Of a DNA stretch of 64,000 bases, positions 46,931-56,276 are shown in pieces. Origin of the DNA: Alcaligenes faecalis (GTDB lineage: Bacteria > Pseudomonadota > Gammaproteobacteria > Burkholderiales > Burkholderiaceae_B); assembly GCF_009497775.1 (NCBI RefSeq), contig NZ_CP031012.1, positions 930,001-994,000 of the forward strand, given 5' to 3'. Within the stretch, counting starts at the first letter, position 1. Each line of letters opens with the position of its first letter. The position numbers and the translations under genes were made by a program. Below the pieces are notes generated by a model. It saw only the letters and a program-made list of their open reading frames with translations, was not told where the DNA came from and did no database searches.

Positions 46931-49003
46931 ATGCTGCCTTCTCCAGATTCAACCTTGCTAAACCGTGAGTTGTCCTTGCTCAAGTTCAATGAGCGAGTGC
47001 TGGCCATGGCCGAAAATTCGACCACGCCTTTGCTGGAGCGCTTGCGCTACATCTGTATCGTGAGCTCTAACCTGGACGAATTCTTTGAAATTCGCATTTC
47101 CAGTCTGAAAGAACAGATTTTGCAGAATCCTCATCAAGTGGGGGATGACGGGTTTTTGCCTCAGCAGGCTTTTGACAAAGTGCAGGCTGCGGCGCACCAA
47201 CTGGTCGAGAAACAAAACGACCTCCTGATGGACGAGGTCTTGCCTACCTTGATGGATGAGGGCATTGGCCTGTTGCTGACCGCGCTATGGACACCGGCCC
47301 AGCGCGAGTGGGCCTATCAAACCTTTTTGCGTGATGTCATGCCTTTACTCACGCCTATTGGTCTGGACCCGGCGCATCCCTTTCCTCGCGTCTACAACAA
47401 AAGCCTGAACTACATTGTCGAGCTGAGCGGTGAAGACGCCTTCGCCCGCACCGGCACGATTGCGATTGTGCAGGCCCCCCGTGCCTTGCCCCGTGTGATC
47501 CGCGTGCCTGACGATATCGCCGGCATTCCCCAGGGCTATATGCTGCTGACTTCCCTGATCAGCGTGTTCGTGGGCGAGTTGTTCCCCGGCATGGACGTAA
47601 AGGGTTGCTATCAGTGGCGCGTTACCCGCAACAGCGATCTGTTTGTGGACGAGGAAGAAGTCACCAACTTGCGCGCCGCCTTGCAGGGCGAGCTGTCCCA
47701 ACGTAATTTCGGCGCGGCTGTGCGTCTGGAAATTGACCGTTCCATGCCCGAGCGCCTGGAGCGCTTTCTGCAAAGCGAGTTCTCGCTGGATGTGCCCGAT
47801 ACCTACCGCGTCAGTGGCCCGGTCAATCTGACGCGCCTGATGCAGCTGTGCAATGTGCCGGACCGTCCGGATCTGCTGTTCCCGGATTACCGCGCACCGA
47901 TTCCTGCGCCTTTTGATTCTTCCTTCGAGTCTCCCGCCCAGTTTTTTGAGGCGATTGCTCGCAAGGATCAATTGCTGCATCACCCCTACCAGTCCTTTCA
48001 GCCTGTCCTGAGCTTTTTGCGTGCAGCAGCGGCGGACCCGGCTGTGGTGGGCATCAAGCAGACCATTTACCGGACCGGTGAAGATTCGGAGCTGATGAAC
48101 ATCCTGCTGTCGGCTGCCCGTGCGGGTAAAGAAGTAACGGTGGTGGTGGAGCTGATGGCTCGTTTTGACGAGCAGACCAATATCAACTGGGCCGCCAAGC
48201 TCGAAGAGGTGGGGGCACACGTCAGTTACGGGGTAGTGGGTCACAAGACGCATGCCAAGATGGCTTTGGTGCTGCGTCGTGAAGAAGGGACGATACGCCG
48301 TTACGGCCACCTGGGAACGGGTAACTATCACCCGCGTACCGCTCGTCTGTACACGGACTTTGGCTTGATTACCGCGAATCAGGAAGTGTGCGAGGACATG
48401 GACAAGGTGTTCTCCATGCTGACCGGGCTGGGTGCCTGGCGGCCTTTGAAGCGCTTGTTGCAGTCGCCGTTCACCTTGCATGACAGCATGATGGATCGCA
48501 TCCAGGCTGAAACCGAGCGCGCCTTGGCAGGCAAGAAAGCCCGCATCATGGCCAAGATGAACTCCCTGCTGGAGCCCAAGATCATTCAGGCGCTTTATGA
48601 CGCCAGCCAGGCCGGGGTCAAGGTGGACCTGATCGTGCGCGGTGCTTGCGCCTTGCGTCCGGGAGTAAAGGGTTTGTCGGAGAACATCCAGGTACGTTCG
48701 ATCATCGGACGCTTTCTGGAGCACTCGCGTGTTTTCTATTTCTACAATGGCGGGCAGGAAGAGGTCTTTATTTCCTCGGCTGACTGGATGGACCGCAATT
48801 TCTTCCGTCGCGTGGAGCTGGGTGTGCCGGTACTGGACCGCAGCCTGAAAAAGCGCGTCATTGCCGAAGCCTTCACCTATGCCTTGCGTGACAACCAACT
48901 GTCCTGGAAGGCCAGCCCGGATGGCACGTATAACCGTATCCGCAGTCGCGGCGCCCCGTTCAATCTGCATCTGAGCATGATGCAGCGTCTGGGCGGTGTG
49001 TGA
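46931..49003 (+). CDS. ppk: Polyphosphate kinase 1
   Basis: The 690-aa protein makes polyphosphate from ATP. The autophosphorylated histidine is H441 in GHKTHAKMAL and the second catalytic histidine is H598 in GRFLEHSRVFYF, matching H435 and H592 of the E. coli enzyme. N-terminal LLNRELSLLKFNERVLAMA and SSNLDEFFEIR are typical. It is divergent from ppx and followed by pstS after 96 bases. A weak Pho-box-like sequence CTGTAAC starts at 46867. Confidence 0.95.
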   Translation: MLPSPDSTLLNRELSLLKFNERVLAMAENSTTPLLERLRYICIVSSNLDEFFEIRISSLKEQILQNPHQVGDDGFLPQQAFDKVQAAAHQLVEKQNDLLMDEVLPTLMDEGIGLLLTALWTPAQREWAYQTFLRDVMPLLTPIGLDPAHPFPRVYNKSLNYIVELSGEDAFARTGTIAIVQAPRALPRVIRVPDDIAGIPQGYMLLTSLISVFVGELFPGMDVKGCYQWRVTRNSDLFVDEEEVTNLRAALQGELSQRNFGAAVRLEIDRSMPERLERFLQSEFSLDVPDTYRVSGPVNLTRLMQLCNVPDRPDLLFPDYRAPIPAPFDSSFESPAQFFEAIARKDQLLHHPYQSFQPVLSFLRAAAADPAVVGIKQTIYRTGEDSELMNILLSAARAGKEVTVVVELMARFDEQTNINWAAKLEEVGAHVSYGVVGHKTHAKMALVLRREEGTIRRYGHLGTGNYHPRTARLYTDFGLITANQEVCEDMDKVFSMLTGLGAWRPLKRLLQSPFTLHDSMMDRIQAETERALAGKKARIMAKMNSLLEPKIIQALYDASQAGVKVDLIVRGACALRPGVKGLSENIQVRSIIGRFLEHSRVFYFYNGGQEEVFISSADWMDRNFFRRVELGVPVLDRSLKKRVIAEAFTYALRDNQLSWKASPDGTYNRIRSRGAPFNLHLSMMQRLGGV

Positions 49004-49011
49004 AATACAGA

Positions 49012-49029
49012 CTGTCATGAACGTGTCAC
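49012..49029 (+). promoter_or_regulatory. Pho box upstream of pstS
   Basis: CTGTCATGAACGTGTCAC matches the PhoB consensus (CTGTCAT, four bases, CTGTCAT) closely, with two half-sites 11 bases apart. It ends 10 bases before a -10 element TACTAT (49040-49045), the standard spacing for PhoB-activated promoters without a -35. Confidence 0.9.
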
Positions 49030-49039
49030 ATAGCCTGTT

Positions 49040-49045
49040 TACTAT
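49040..49045 (+). promoter_or_regulatory. Candidate -10 element of the pstS promoter
   Basis: TACTAT lies 10 bases after the Pho box and 54 bases upstream of the pstS ATG. Confidence 0.6.
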
Positions 49046-49099
49046 GACGACACATACAGGGTGGGCCTGTGATCTGACTATCATCAAGAGGATTTCTCG

Positions 49100-50143
49100 A
49101 TGTTAAAACGTGTATTCAACAAGGTAAGTATTGCTCTGGCGTTCAGCGCTTTTGCGGCTACTGCCACAGCTGCAGACGTAACCGGTGCTGGTGCGTCGTT
49201 CCCTTACCCAATCTATGCCAAATGGGCGGCTGAATACGCCAAACAAACGAATAACCGCGTCAACTACCAGTCGATTGGTTCGGGTGGTGGTCAGCAGCAG
49301 ATTATTGCCAAGACCGTGGACTTCGGTGCTTCGGACGACCCAATGAAGGTCGAAACACTGGAAAAAGAAAATCTGTTGCAGTTCCCCGCCGTGATCGGTG
49401 GTGTGGTACCTGTGATCAACGTCGAAGGCATTGAGCCTGGCAAGCTGAAGCTGTCCGGTAAAGTGCTGGGCGACATCTACCTGGCCAAGATCACCAAGTG
49501 GGACGACGCTGCCATCAAGGCACTGAACCCTGATCTGACCCTGCCTAACAAGGACATCGTGGTGGTTCACCGCTCCGACGGTTCGGGCACCACCTTCGGT
49601 TGGACCAACTACCTGTCCAAAGTCTCCCCAGACTGGAAATCCCAGGTTGGTGAAGGCAAGGCTGTGAAGTGGCCTACCGGTCAAGGTGGCAAGGGTAACG
49701 AAGGCGTGGCCGCTTACGTGCGCCAGCTGCAGAACTCGATCGGCTACGTTGAATACGCTTACGCCAAGCAAAACAAACTGTCCTGGACCCAGCTGCAGAA
49801 CAAGGACGGCCAATTCGTCCAGCCTGGTCAGGAAAGCTTTGCTGCCGCCGCTGCGAACGCAGACTGGGCCGGTACGCCTGGCATGGGTGTGATTCTGACC
49901 GAAGAGCCTGGTGCACAATCCTGGCCTATCACGTCGGCTACCTTCATCTTGATGCACAAGGTGCAGGACAAGCCTGAGAACGGTAAAGAAGTGCTGAACT
50001 TCTTTAACTGGGCTTTCGAGAACGGCGCCAAATCGGCTGAAGAGCTGGACTACGTAGCCTTGCCTAAAGACGTGACCGACAAGATCAAAGCAGCCTGGGC
50101 ATCGGAAATCAAGTCCAAAGACGGCGCTGCGGTCTGGAAGTAA
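49100..50143 (+). CDS. pstS: Phosphate ABC transporter binding protein PstS
   Basis: The 347-aa precursor has a Sec signal peptide ending at ATATAADV. The mature protein has the phosphate-binding residues in GAGASFPYPIYAKW, SIGSGGGQQQ, GASDDPM and HRSDGSGTTF. It captures phosphate in the periplasm. A Pho box controls it. A hairpin after the stop separates it from pstC, which should let pstS be made in excess over the membrane parts. Confidence 0.96.
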   Translation: MLKRVFNKVSIALAFSAFAATATAADVTGAGASFPYPIYAKWAAEYAKQTNNRVNYQSIGSGGGQQQIIAKTVDFGASDDPMKVETLEKENLLQFPAVIGGVVPVINVEGIEPGKLKLSGKVLGDIYLAKITKWDDAAIKALNPDLTLPNKDIVVVHRSDGSGTTFGWTNYLSKVSPDWKSQVGEGKAVKWPTGQGGKGNEGVAAYVRQLQNSIGYVEYAYAKQNKLSWTQLQNKDGQFVQPGQESFAAAAANADWAGTPGMGVILTEEPGAQSWPITSATFILMHKVQDKPENGKEVLNFFNWAFENGAKSAEELDYVALPKDVTDKIKAAWASEIKSKDGAAVWK

Positions 50144-50185
50144 GATTCGTGTTCAAATACAGGTCAGTTGTAAATTGATCTTGTG

Positions 50186-50220
50186 AGACGGCCCACCTCT
50201 AGGTGGCGCCGTCTTTATTA
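50186..50220 (+). terminator. Hairpin between pstS and pstC, partial terminator
   Basis: AGACGGC-CCACCT and AGGTGG-C-GCCGTCT form a 13-base stem with one bulged base and loop CT, followed by TTATTA. The weak T run suggests partial termination or 3'-end protection of pstS mRNA. Confidence 0.75.
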
Positions 50221-50363
50221 TGTAAAAATTACGGTTTTGTCTTGAACGCACAGCGCGTAGCGTTAACTGCTTTGCCGGACTGAAACAGCCCTGGCTGTTA
50301 CAGAATCTGTGAATCGGTTGCAGTGCGTTTGTCCCATTCCGGCCTGACCCTTCATCTGTCTAC

Positions 50364-51302
50364 ATGAAATCAAATCAGAACGCCTTTATGGACGGCATTT
50401 TCAAGAACATGACGCGCTCGTTTGCGTTCCTCGTGTTCATATTGCTGGCTGCCATCTCTATTTCCCTGATCTATGGAAGCCGGGAATCCATTGCCGAATA
50501 CGGTTTCTCTTTTCTCTGGACGAATAACTGGGATCCGGTCAATAACGAATATGGCGCATTGGTGCCCATTGCCGGTACCTTGCTCACCTCCCTGATCGCG
50601 CTCTGTATTGCAGTGCCGGTCTCCTTCGGGATTGCAATGTTCCTGACGGAACTCTCGCCCGCCTGGCTGCGTCGCCCTCTGGGCACAGCCATTGAAATGC
50701 TGGCCGCGATTCCTTCCATCATCTACGGTATGTGGGGCCTGTTTGTCTTTGTGCCCCTGTTCCAGCGCTATGTGCAGCCCAGCCTGATCTCCCTGTTTGA
50801 CGGGGTGCCGGTGCTGGAGCAGATCTTTGCGGGCCCTCCCTTCGGGATTGGTGTGTTCACCGCCGGTCTGATTCTGTCTATCATGGTGATCCCCTTCATT
50901 ACCGCCGTGATGCGCGACGTGTTCGAGCTGGTTCCTCCCATGCTCAAGGAGTCCGCTTACGGTCTGGGCAGCACGACCTGGGAAGTGATGTGGCGTGTGG
51001 TTCTGCCTTTCACCAAGAACGGGGTCATTGGCGGGATCATGCTGGGTCTGGGACGTGCACTGGGTGAGACCATGGCCGTCACCTTTGTAATTGGTAACTC
51101 CTTTAACTTGCCCAGTTCGCTGTTCTCGCCGTCGAACTCGATTGCGTCGGCACTGGCCAACGAGTTTAACGAAGCCGGTGGCATGCAGAAATCTGCCTTG
51201 CTGGAGCTGGGTCTGATCCTGTTCCTGATCACCACGGTTGTATTGGCGATCTCCAAGTTGCTCTTGTTGCGTCTGGCCAAGAACGAAGGCACGTCGCGCT
51301 AA
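50364..51302 (+). CDS. pstC: Phosphate ABC transporter permease PstC
   Basis: The 312-aa protein has six membrane helices and the ABC permease EAA loop ([49 protein letters not shown] region). It forms the phosphate channel with PstA. It begins 220 bases after pstS, beyond the hairpin; CTGTTACAG with a following TCTGTGA near 50295 resembles Pho half-sites at a 12-base spacing and could support extra expression. PstA follows after 12 bases. Confidence 0.95.
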   Translation: MKSNQNAFMDGIFKNMTRSFAFLVFILLAAISISLIYGSRESIAEYGFSFLWTNNWDPVNNEYGALVPIAGTLLTSLIALCIAVPVSFGIAMFLTELSPAWLRRPLGTAIEMLAAIPSIIYGMWGLFVFVPLFQRYVQPSLISLFDGVPVLEQIFAGPPFGIGVFTAGLILSIMVIPFITAVMRDVFELVPPMLKESAYGLGSTTWEVMWRVVLPFTKNGVIGGIMLGLGRALGETMAVTFVIGNSFNLPSSLFSPSNSIASALANEFNEAGGMQKSALLELGLILFLITTVVLAISKLLLLRLAKNEGTSR

Positions 51303-51314
51303 GGATCACCTACC

Positions 51315-52178
51315 ATGTTTGATAAAAAATCCGCAATTAGTCTGAGCAACCCGATCTACAAACGCAGGCAGGTGTTTAACCGCCTGATGCTGGGTGTGTC
51401 TTTTACTGCCTTGATCTTCGGCCTGTTCTGGCTGTTCTGGATCATCTGGACCCTGATCGAAAAGGGCAGCAGCGCCATGGCCTGGTCCTTGCTGTTTGAA
51501 AGCACACCGCCTCCCGGTGGTGAGGGTGGTCTGCTGAACGCCATTGTCGGCAGTGTCATGATGGCGGGCGTTGGCACCCTGATCGGCACGCCTATCGGTA
51601 TTCTGGCTGGCACTTACCTGGCCGAGTACGGTCAGCGCGGCTGGCTGGCTCCGGCAACCCGCTTTCTGAACGACGTGCTGCTGTCGGCACCGTCCATCAT
51701 TATTGGTCTGTTCATCTACGCCGTGTACGTGGCCCAGGTAGGACACTATTCGGGTTGGGCCGGTTCGCTGGCGCTGGCCATTCTGGTGATCCCCGTGGTG
51801 GTGCGTTCTACCGACAATATGCTGATGCTGGTTCCCAACGGTTTGCGTGAAGCGGCCTCGGCATTGGGCTGCCCCAAGTGGAAAGTGGTGATGGCCATCT
51901 CTTACCGCGCAGCCTTGCCCGGTATCGTGACGGGTGTTCTGCTGGCCGTAGCTCGTATTGCCGGTGAAACCGCTCCGCTGTTGTTTACAGCGCTGAACAA
52001 TCAGTTCATGTCCCTGAACATGAACGCACCGCTGGCCAACTTGCCTGTGGTGATTTTCCAATATGCTGCCAGCCCCTTTGAGGACTGGAACCGTCTGGCC
52101 TGGGCAGGTGCGGTGCTGATTACCTTGCTGGTGTTGGGTATCAATATCCTGGCTCGCAGCCTTTTCCGCCAAAAATAA
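51315..52178 (+). CDS. pstA: Phosphate ABC transporter permease PstA
   Basis: The 287-aa protein has six membrane helices and the PstA form of the EAA loop (LREAASALGCPKWKVVMAISYRAALPGIVTGVLLAVARIAGETAPLLFTA region). It pairs with PstC. The gene is followed by pstB after 33 bases. Confidence 0.95.
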   Translation: MFDKKSAISLSNPIYKRRQVFNRLMLGVSFTALIFGLFWLFWIIWTLIEKGSSAMAWSLLFESTPPPGGEGGLLNAIVGSVMMAGVGTLIGTPIGILAGTYLAEYGQRGWLAPATRFLNDVLLSAPSIIIGLFIYAVYVAQVGHYSGWAGSLALAILVIPVVVRSTDNMLMLVPNGLREAASALGCPKWKVVMAISYRAALPGIVTGVLLAVARIAGETAPLLFTALNNQFMSLNMNAPLANLPVVIFQYAASPFEDWNRLAWAGAVLITLLVLGINILARSLFRQK

Positions 52179-52211
52179 CGTTTTCACGGAGCGCCCTAGT
52201 CGGCCAACGCT

Positions 52212-52991
52212 ATGAGTCAAATTATTACCTCCGACGAATCGACCAAGATTGAAATCCGTAACCTGAATTTCTTCTATGGCAAATTCCATGCCCTGCGCAA
52301 TGTGAACATGTCTATCAAGGAAAAGAAGGTCACGGCCTTTATCGGACCATCCGGTTGCGGTAAATCCACCTTGCTGCGCACGCTGAACCGTATGTACGAG
52401 CTGTACCCCGGCCAACGTGCTGAAGGTGAAATCCTGCTGGACAATGAAAACCTGCTGACCTCCAAGCAGGACATTTCCCTGATCCGCGCCAAAGTGGGCA
52501 TGGTGTTCCAGAAACCGACACCGTTCCCCATGAGCATTTACGACAACGTGGCCTTTGGCGTGCGTTTGTTCGAGCGCCTGAGCAAAGGTGAGATGGACGA
52601 GCGTGTGGAATGGGCCTTGTCCAAAGCCGCGCTGTGGAACGAAGTGAAAGACAAGCTGCACCAAAGCGGTAACGGCCTGTCCGGTGGTCAGCAACAACGT
52701 CTGTGTATTGCCCGTGGTGTGGCGATCAAGCCCGAAGTTCTGCTGCTGGACGAACCCTGCTCGGCGCTGGACCCGATTTCCACAGCCAAGATCGAAGAGC
52801 TGATTGCCGAACTGAAAGCGGACTACACCGTGGTGATCGTGACTCACAACATGCAGCAGGCTGCACGTTGCTCGGACTACACCGCGTACATGTACCTGGG
52901 CGAGCTGATGGAATTTGGTGAAACTGACCAGATTTTCGTGAAACCGGCTCGCAAGGAAACCGAAGACTACATCACGGGTCGTTTCGGTTAA
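52212..52991 (+). CDS. pstB: Phosphate ABC transporter ATPase PstB
   Basis: The 259-aa protein has Walker [15 protein letters not shown], signature [14 protein letters not shown], Walker [13 protein letters not shown] and the H loop [23 protein letters not shown] typical of PstB. It powers phosphate import. A terminator follows and no phoU gene is adjacent, unlike many pst operons. Confidence 0.96.
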   Translation: MSQIITSDESTKIEIRNLNFFYGKFHALRNVNMSIKEKKVTAFIGPSGCGKSTLLRTLNRMYELYPGQRAEGEILLDNENLLTSKQDISLIRAKVGMVFQKPTPFPMSIYDNVAFGVRLFERLSKGEMDERVEWALSKAALWNEVKDKLHQSGNGLSGGQQQRLCIARGVAIKPEVLLLDEPCSALDPISTAKIEELIAELKADYTVVIVTHNMQQAARCSDYTAYMYLGELMEFGETDQIFVKPARKETEDYITGRFG

Positions 52992-53084
52992 TCAGACGGT
53001 TACGGGCAGAGCGGCCTTGCGGCGCTTTGCCTGGAGTTTGATGAAAGCCATACCTCCACATCGGGACAGTCGTTCCTGTGTGGC

Positions 53085-53132
53085 AAACACCCCAATCGCT
53101 GGATTCATGTCCACTGATTGGGGTGTTTTTTT
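53085..53132 (+). terminator. Rho-independent terminator after pstB
   Basis: A 13-base stem AAACACCCCAATC/GATTGGGGTGTTT with an inner TGGA/TCCA pairing and a T run ends the pst operon. Confidence 0.85.
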
Positions 53133-53208
53133 ATTCCTTGGCGCGGCGATGTGGAGTTGGCTCCGGTAATGGAGGGAACGACGGTCTTGAGTCATGCAGC
53201 TTGTGCGT

Positions 53209-54834
53209 TTACTGGCTCAATTTGCGTAAAGCATGACGTATGACTTTGCCGGTGGTCGTCATGGGCAGGGCATCTACAAATTCAATCAGCCGTGGGTATT
53301 CATGCGCAGCCACTCGGCGTTTGATGTGTTCCTGAATCTCCTTGACCAGCGCTTGTGACGGCTCTACATCTTCTTTGAGCACAATAAAGGCCTTCACGAC
53401 TTCAGTGCGCTCCGGGTCGGGCACACCGATCACTGCTGCCATGGCGACAGCGGGATGCCCCATCAGGCCATCTTCAATCGGGCCGGGGCCAATGCGGTAG
53501 CCGGAACTGGTGATCACATCATCATCCCGGCCTACGAACTGGATATAGCCATCCTCGTCCTGCATGCCTTTGTCGCCAGTCAGCAGCCAATCGCCCACGA
53601 ATTTCTCGCGGGTCGCCTCGGGTCTTTGCCAGTAGCCCAGAAACATCACCGGATCGGGAGCTTGCACGGCAATATGGCCTTCGACACCGGCTTTCTGAAT
53701 TTGCCCCTGATCATCCACAATCGCGACCTTGTGCCCAGGCACCGCCTTGCCGATCTTGCCTGCCTGACCGGGAAACCAGGCCGAGCAGGAGGACACGATC
53801 ATATTGCACTCGGTTTGCCCGTAGAACTCGTTGATGGTGATGCCCAGTTCCTGCTTCGCCCAATCCAGAAGTTGCGCGCCCAGTGACTCCCCGCCGCTGG
53901 CAATGGATTGTAGCTTCAAGGGCCATTGCTCGCGTGACCATTGGCTGCGGCGCAGCATTTTCAGGGCAGTAGGGGGCAGGAAGGTATGCGTGACGCCGTG
54001 CTCGGACATCAGCTTCCAGGTGGCCTCGGCGTCGAATTTGGGGAAGCGGTAGGCCAGCACGGGTATACCGTGATGCCAGGCGGGCAGCAGCACATCCAGC
54101 AAGCCGCCAATCCAGGCCCAATCGGCGGGTGTCCACATCAAGCCTTCGCCCGTAGGCAGGAAGTTGTGCGACATCTCTACGCCCGGCAGATGTCCCAGCA
54201 GTACACGGTGGGCATGCAGGGCGCCTTTGGCCGACCCCGTGGTGCCGGAGGTATAGATAAGCACGGCAGGATCGTCTGCGCGGGTGTTCAGTGTGCGTGG
54301 TGCCGGTTCAGGGTGTGCGGCAATGGCTTGCCACAGCGACAGTGCCTGCCCCTGATCCTGCTGGCTATCACTTTGATAAAGATGTTTAAGCTGAGGCAAC
54401 TGCTCGCGCAAGGGCAGCACGGTCTCCAGGCCCTGTTGATCGGTAATCAAGGTGCTGGCACCGGAGTCATTCAGCCTATAGCGCAGCGCGTCCGTGCCAA
54501 ACAGGGTGAACAAGGGCATGGCGATGGCGCCAATCTTGTAGGTCGCCAAATGCGCCAGAGCCGTTTCCAGTCCCTGCGCCAAAAAGATGGCGATACGATC
54601 GCCTGCCTGTATGCCCTGGGCTTGCCAGGCGGCGGCCAGCGAGTCGGACCAGGCTTTGAGTTGATCGAAGGTGTAGCGCTTGACCTGACCATCGGGCAAT
54701 TGCTGGATCAGGGCCAGACGCCCGGAGCCATCGGCCCACTTGTCGCAGGTGTCGTGAGCGATGTTGTAGTGCTCGGGGATGGACCAGTGAAATTCCGAGT
54801 AGCTTTGTGAGTAAGCAGAATCAGCAGACAGCAT
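53209..54834 (-). CDS. Acyl-CoA synthetase (AMP-forming, medium-chain type)
   Basis: The 541-aa protein activates a carboxylic acid to its CoA thioester. The ATP motif is YTSGTTGSAKGALHAHR, the adenylate motif is EFYGQTECN, the hinge is GYIQFVGRDDDVITSSGYRIGP and the catalytic lysine is in MTTTGKVIRHALRK. Length and N terminus resemble the acetyl-CoA-synthetase-like and medium-chain ligase group (without the long N terminus of Acs). ATG at 54834 was chosen; a TTG at 54852 would add six residues. It is alone; the acid is unknown. Confidence 0.88.
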   Translation of the reverse strand: MLSADSAYSQSYSEFHWSIPEHYNIAHDTCDKWADGSGRLALIQQLPDGQVKRYTFDQLKAWSDSLAAAWQAQGIQAGDRIAIFLAQGLETALAHLATYKIGAIAMPLFTLFGTDALRYRLNDSGASTLITDQQGLETVLPLREQLPQLKHLYQSDSQQDQGQALSLWQAIAAHPEPAPRTLNTRADDPAVLIYTSGTTGSAKGALHAHRVLLGHLPGVEMSHNFLPTGEGLMWTPADWAWIGGLLDVLLPAWHHGIPVLAYRFPKFDAEATWKLMSEHGVTHTFLPPTALKMLRRSQWSREQWPLKLQSIASGGESLGAQLLDWAKQELGITINEFYGQTECNMIVSSCSAWFPGQAGKIGKAVPGHKVAIVDDQGQIQKAGVEGHIAVQAPDPVMFLGYWQRPEATREKFVGDWLLTGDKGMQDEDGYIQFVGRDDDVITSSGYRIGPGPIEDGLMGHPAVAMAAVIGVPDPERTEVVKAFIVLKEDVEPSQALVKEIQEHIKRRVAAHEYPRLIEFVDALPMTTTGKVIRHALRKLSQ

Positions 54835-54920
54835 GAGAGACTCTTTTCCCAAAGGTGAAACAGACCTTCATCCTAACGCCTTGGGCGGGATGACCCTATC
54901 GGGGCTAATCAGTAGAAAAG

Positions 54921-54950
54921 AAAAACGGCGCCAGGGGATGCGCCGTTTTT
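54921..54950 (-). terminator. Rho-independent terminator after the PepSY-like gene
   Basis: Stem AAAAACGGCGC/GCGCCGTTTTT with an 8-base loop lies downstream of the leftward gene that ends at 55088. Confidence 0.8.
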
Positions 54951-55087
54951 CGTCCTGCTTGCTTGCCACTGCCTTAATGGTGGTGGCAAGGTCCAACTAC
55001 CGACTTTGACTGCTAAAAGAACGATGTGTTGTCACTTCAAACTACTGCTTGCGAACATCAACTGCTTAGGGGAAAGTGATTCCGTGA

Positions 55088-55510
55088 TCAGGATTTGGCA
55101 GCCTCTTTCGTGGCGCTATCTTGACGGGCTTCGTGCCCTGGGCGGTGACCACGGCGATGCTGACCGTCTGTTTTGCGCTCTACAACGGTGAAGGCACCGT
55201 TTTCACCTTCGGAGCGGACACGGACAACTTTGCCGTCTTTATCCACGACCATGGCCATGATGTGGTCGCCACGCTGGTGCAGGCTGCCTACTTTGGTGTA
55301 GCCAGCATCTTTCAGGCGCTGGTAGGCGGGGCCAATGTCTTTCACTTCGTCGGCTGTCAGGGGCTTGTGATCACGAGCCTGACGGGTTTGTTTCTGGGCG
55401 GTTTGTGCCGGAGTGGTAGCAGCAGTCGCGGCTTCCTGGGCAATGGCGGCGGTGCCGCCCAACAGGCCTGCGCTCAGAACCAAGGCGGAGAAAAGGGAAG
55501 TGCGTTTCAT
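55088..55510 (-). CDS. Small exported protein, PepSY-like
   Basis: The 140-aa precursor has a Sec signal peptide (MKRTSLFSALVLSAGLLGGTAAIAQE). The mature part has a threonine-, alanine- and glutamine-rich linker, then LTADEVKDIGPAYQRLKDAGYTKVGSLHQRGDHIMAMVVDKDGKVVRVR, which looks like a PepSY-type fold, and a histidine- and arginine-rich tail. ATG at 55510 has GAAGGAG upstream. It is divergent from a second PepSY gene and a two-component system and is a likely target of it. Function unknown; PepSY proteins often inhibit proteases or sense signals. Confidence 0.7.
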   Translation of the reverse strand: MKRTSLFSALVLSAGLLGGTAAIAQEAATAATTPAQTAQKQTRQARDHKPLTADEVKDIGPAYQRLKDAGYTKVGSLHQRGDHIMAMVVDKDGKVVRVRSEGENGAFTVVERKTDGQHRRGHRPGHEARQDSATKEAAKS

Positions 55511-55646
55511 GTGTTGCTCCTTCAAGTCATCAAAAAGTAATGCTGTCAGATTCCTGGGGTAGCTTCCGTTTGATGGGGAAGTGGTGTTTTCCTGTCAGCT
55601 TGGTGCCCATTATGCGCAAGCGGCTCTGAATCTAAACTGAAGCCGC

Positions 55647-55664
55647 TGTTCATGTTATGTTCAT
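55647..55664. promoter_or_regulatory. Candidate response-regulator binding direct repeat
   Basis: TGTTCAT occurs twice, at 55647-55653 and 55658-55664, exactly 11 bases apart, the spacing typical of OmpR/PhoB-family tandem binding. It overlaps the expected -35 region of a TATATA element at 55676-55681 and lies between the two divergent PepSY genes. Confidence 0.6.
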
Positions 55665-55726
55665 CCGCAGCTTGCTATATAAGGGGGGCGTGATCTTTTG
55701 ATCCCTCTTTTTTTGTTGTGCACCTT

Positions 55727-56275
55727 ATGACGTCCATTAAACAATCCGCACTGCTGATGTGTTTGGCCGCTGTTCTGACGGCGGTGATGCCATTGGCTCT
55801 CGCTCATTCTCATGATTCCTCGGACTGCGGTCGTAAACAGCAGCGGGGGGACTCGTCGTGGGACCGGGACCAGCGTGCGGATTGGTCTGAACATGATTAC
55901 TTCGGGGACGATGACTGTTTTCGGCGTCTACCCCCTCCGCCACCTCCACCCGAGCCTCCCCCTCCCAACGAGCGTTTTGGTCCCAGCCCGTACTGGCCTC
56001 CGGGACCGGCTTATCGTGGCCACGATCAGGCCCGTGAAGCCGTGCGTCGTGGTGAGGCCTTGCCCTTGCGGGAAGTCCTGAAGCGAGTGCGCGAGACCTA
56101 TCCCGGACGAGTGCTGCGTGTGCAGTTTGAATATGACGAGCGCTTTGAGCTTTGGGTGTATGACTTGCGCATGCTGGTTGATGACAACCGCCTGTTGCGT
56201 CTGAAAGTGGACGCCTTGACCGCCAAAGTGCTGCTTGTGCGTGGCGTAAAGCGCTCGCATTCCCGAGGACATTGA
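55727..56275 (+). CDS. Exported PepSY domain protein with proline-rich segment
   Basis: The 182-aa precursor has a Sec signal (MTSIKQSALLMCLAAVLTAVMPLALA-HSH). The mature part has a polar, acidic stretch, then a run of prolines (PPPPPPPEPPPP near residue 70), then a PepSY domain of about 70 residues (DQAREAVRRGEALPLREVLKRVRETYPGRVLRVQFE). ATG at 55727 was chosen; GTG at 55718 is possible. It is followed by a response regulator with only 1 base between, so it is the first gene of a PepSY/two-component operon and may sense or modulate the kinase signal. Confidence 0.85.
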   Translation: MTSIKQSALLMCLAAVLTAVMPLALAHSHDSSDCGRKQQRGDSSWDRDQRADWSEHDYFGDDDCFRRLPPPPPPPEPPPPNERFGPSPYWPPGPAYRGHDQAREAVRRGEALPLREVLKRVRETYPGRVLRVQFEYDERFELWVYDLRMLVDDNRLLRLKVDALTAKVLLVRGVKRSHSRGH

Positions 56276-56276
56276 T

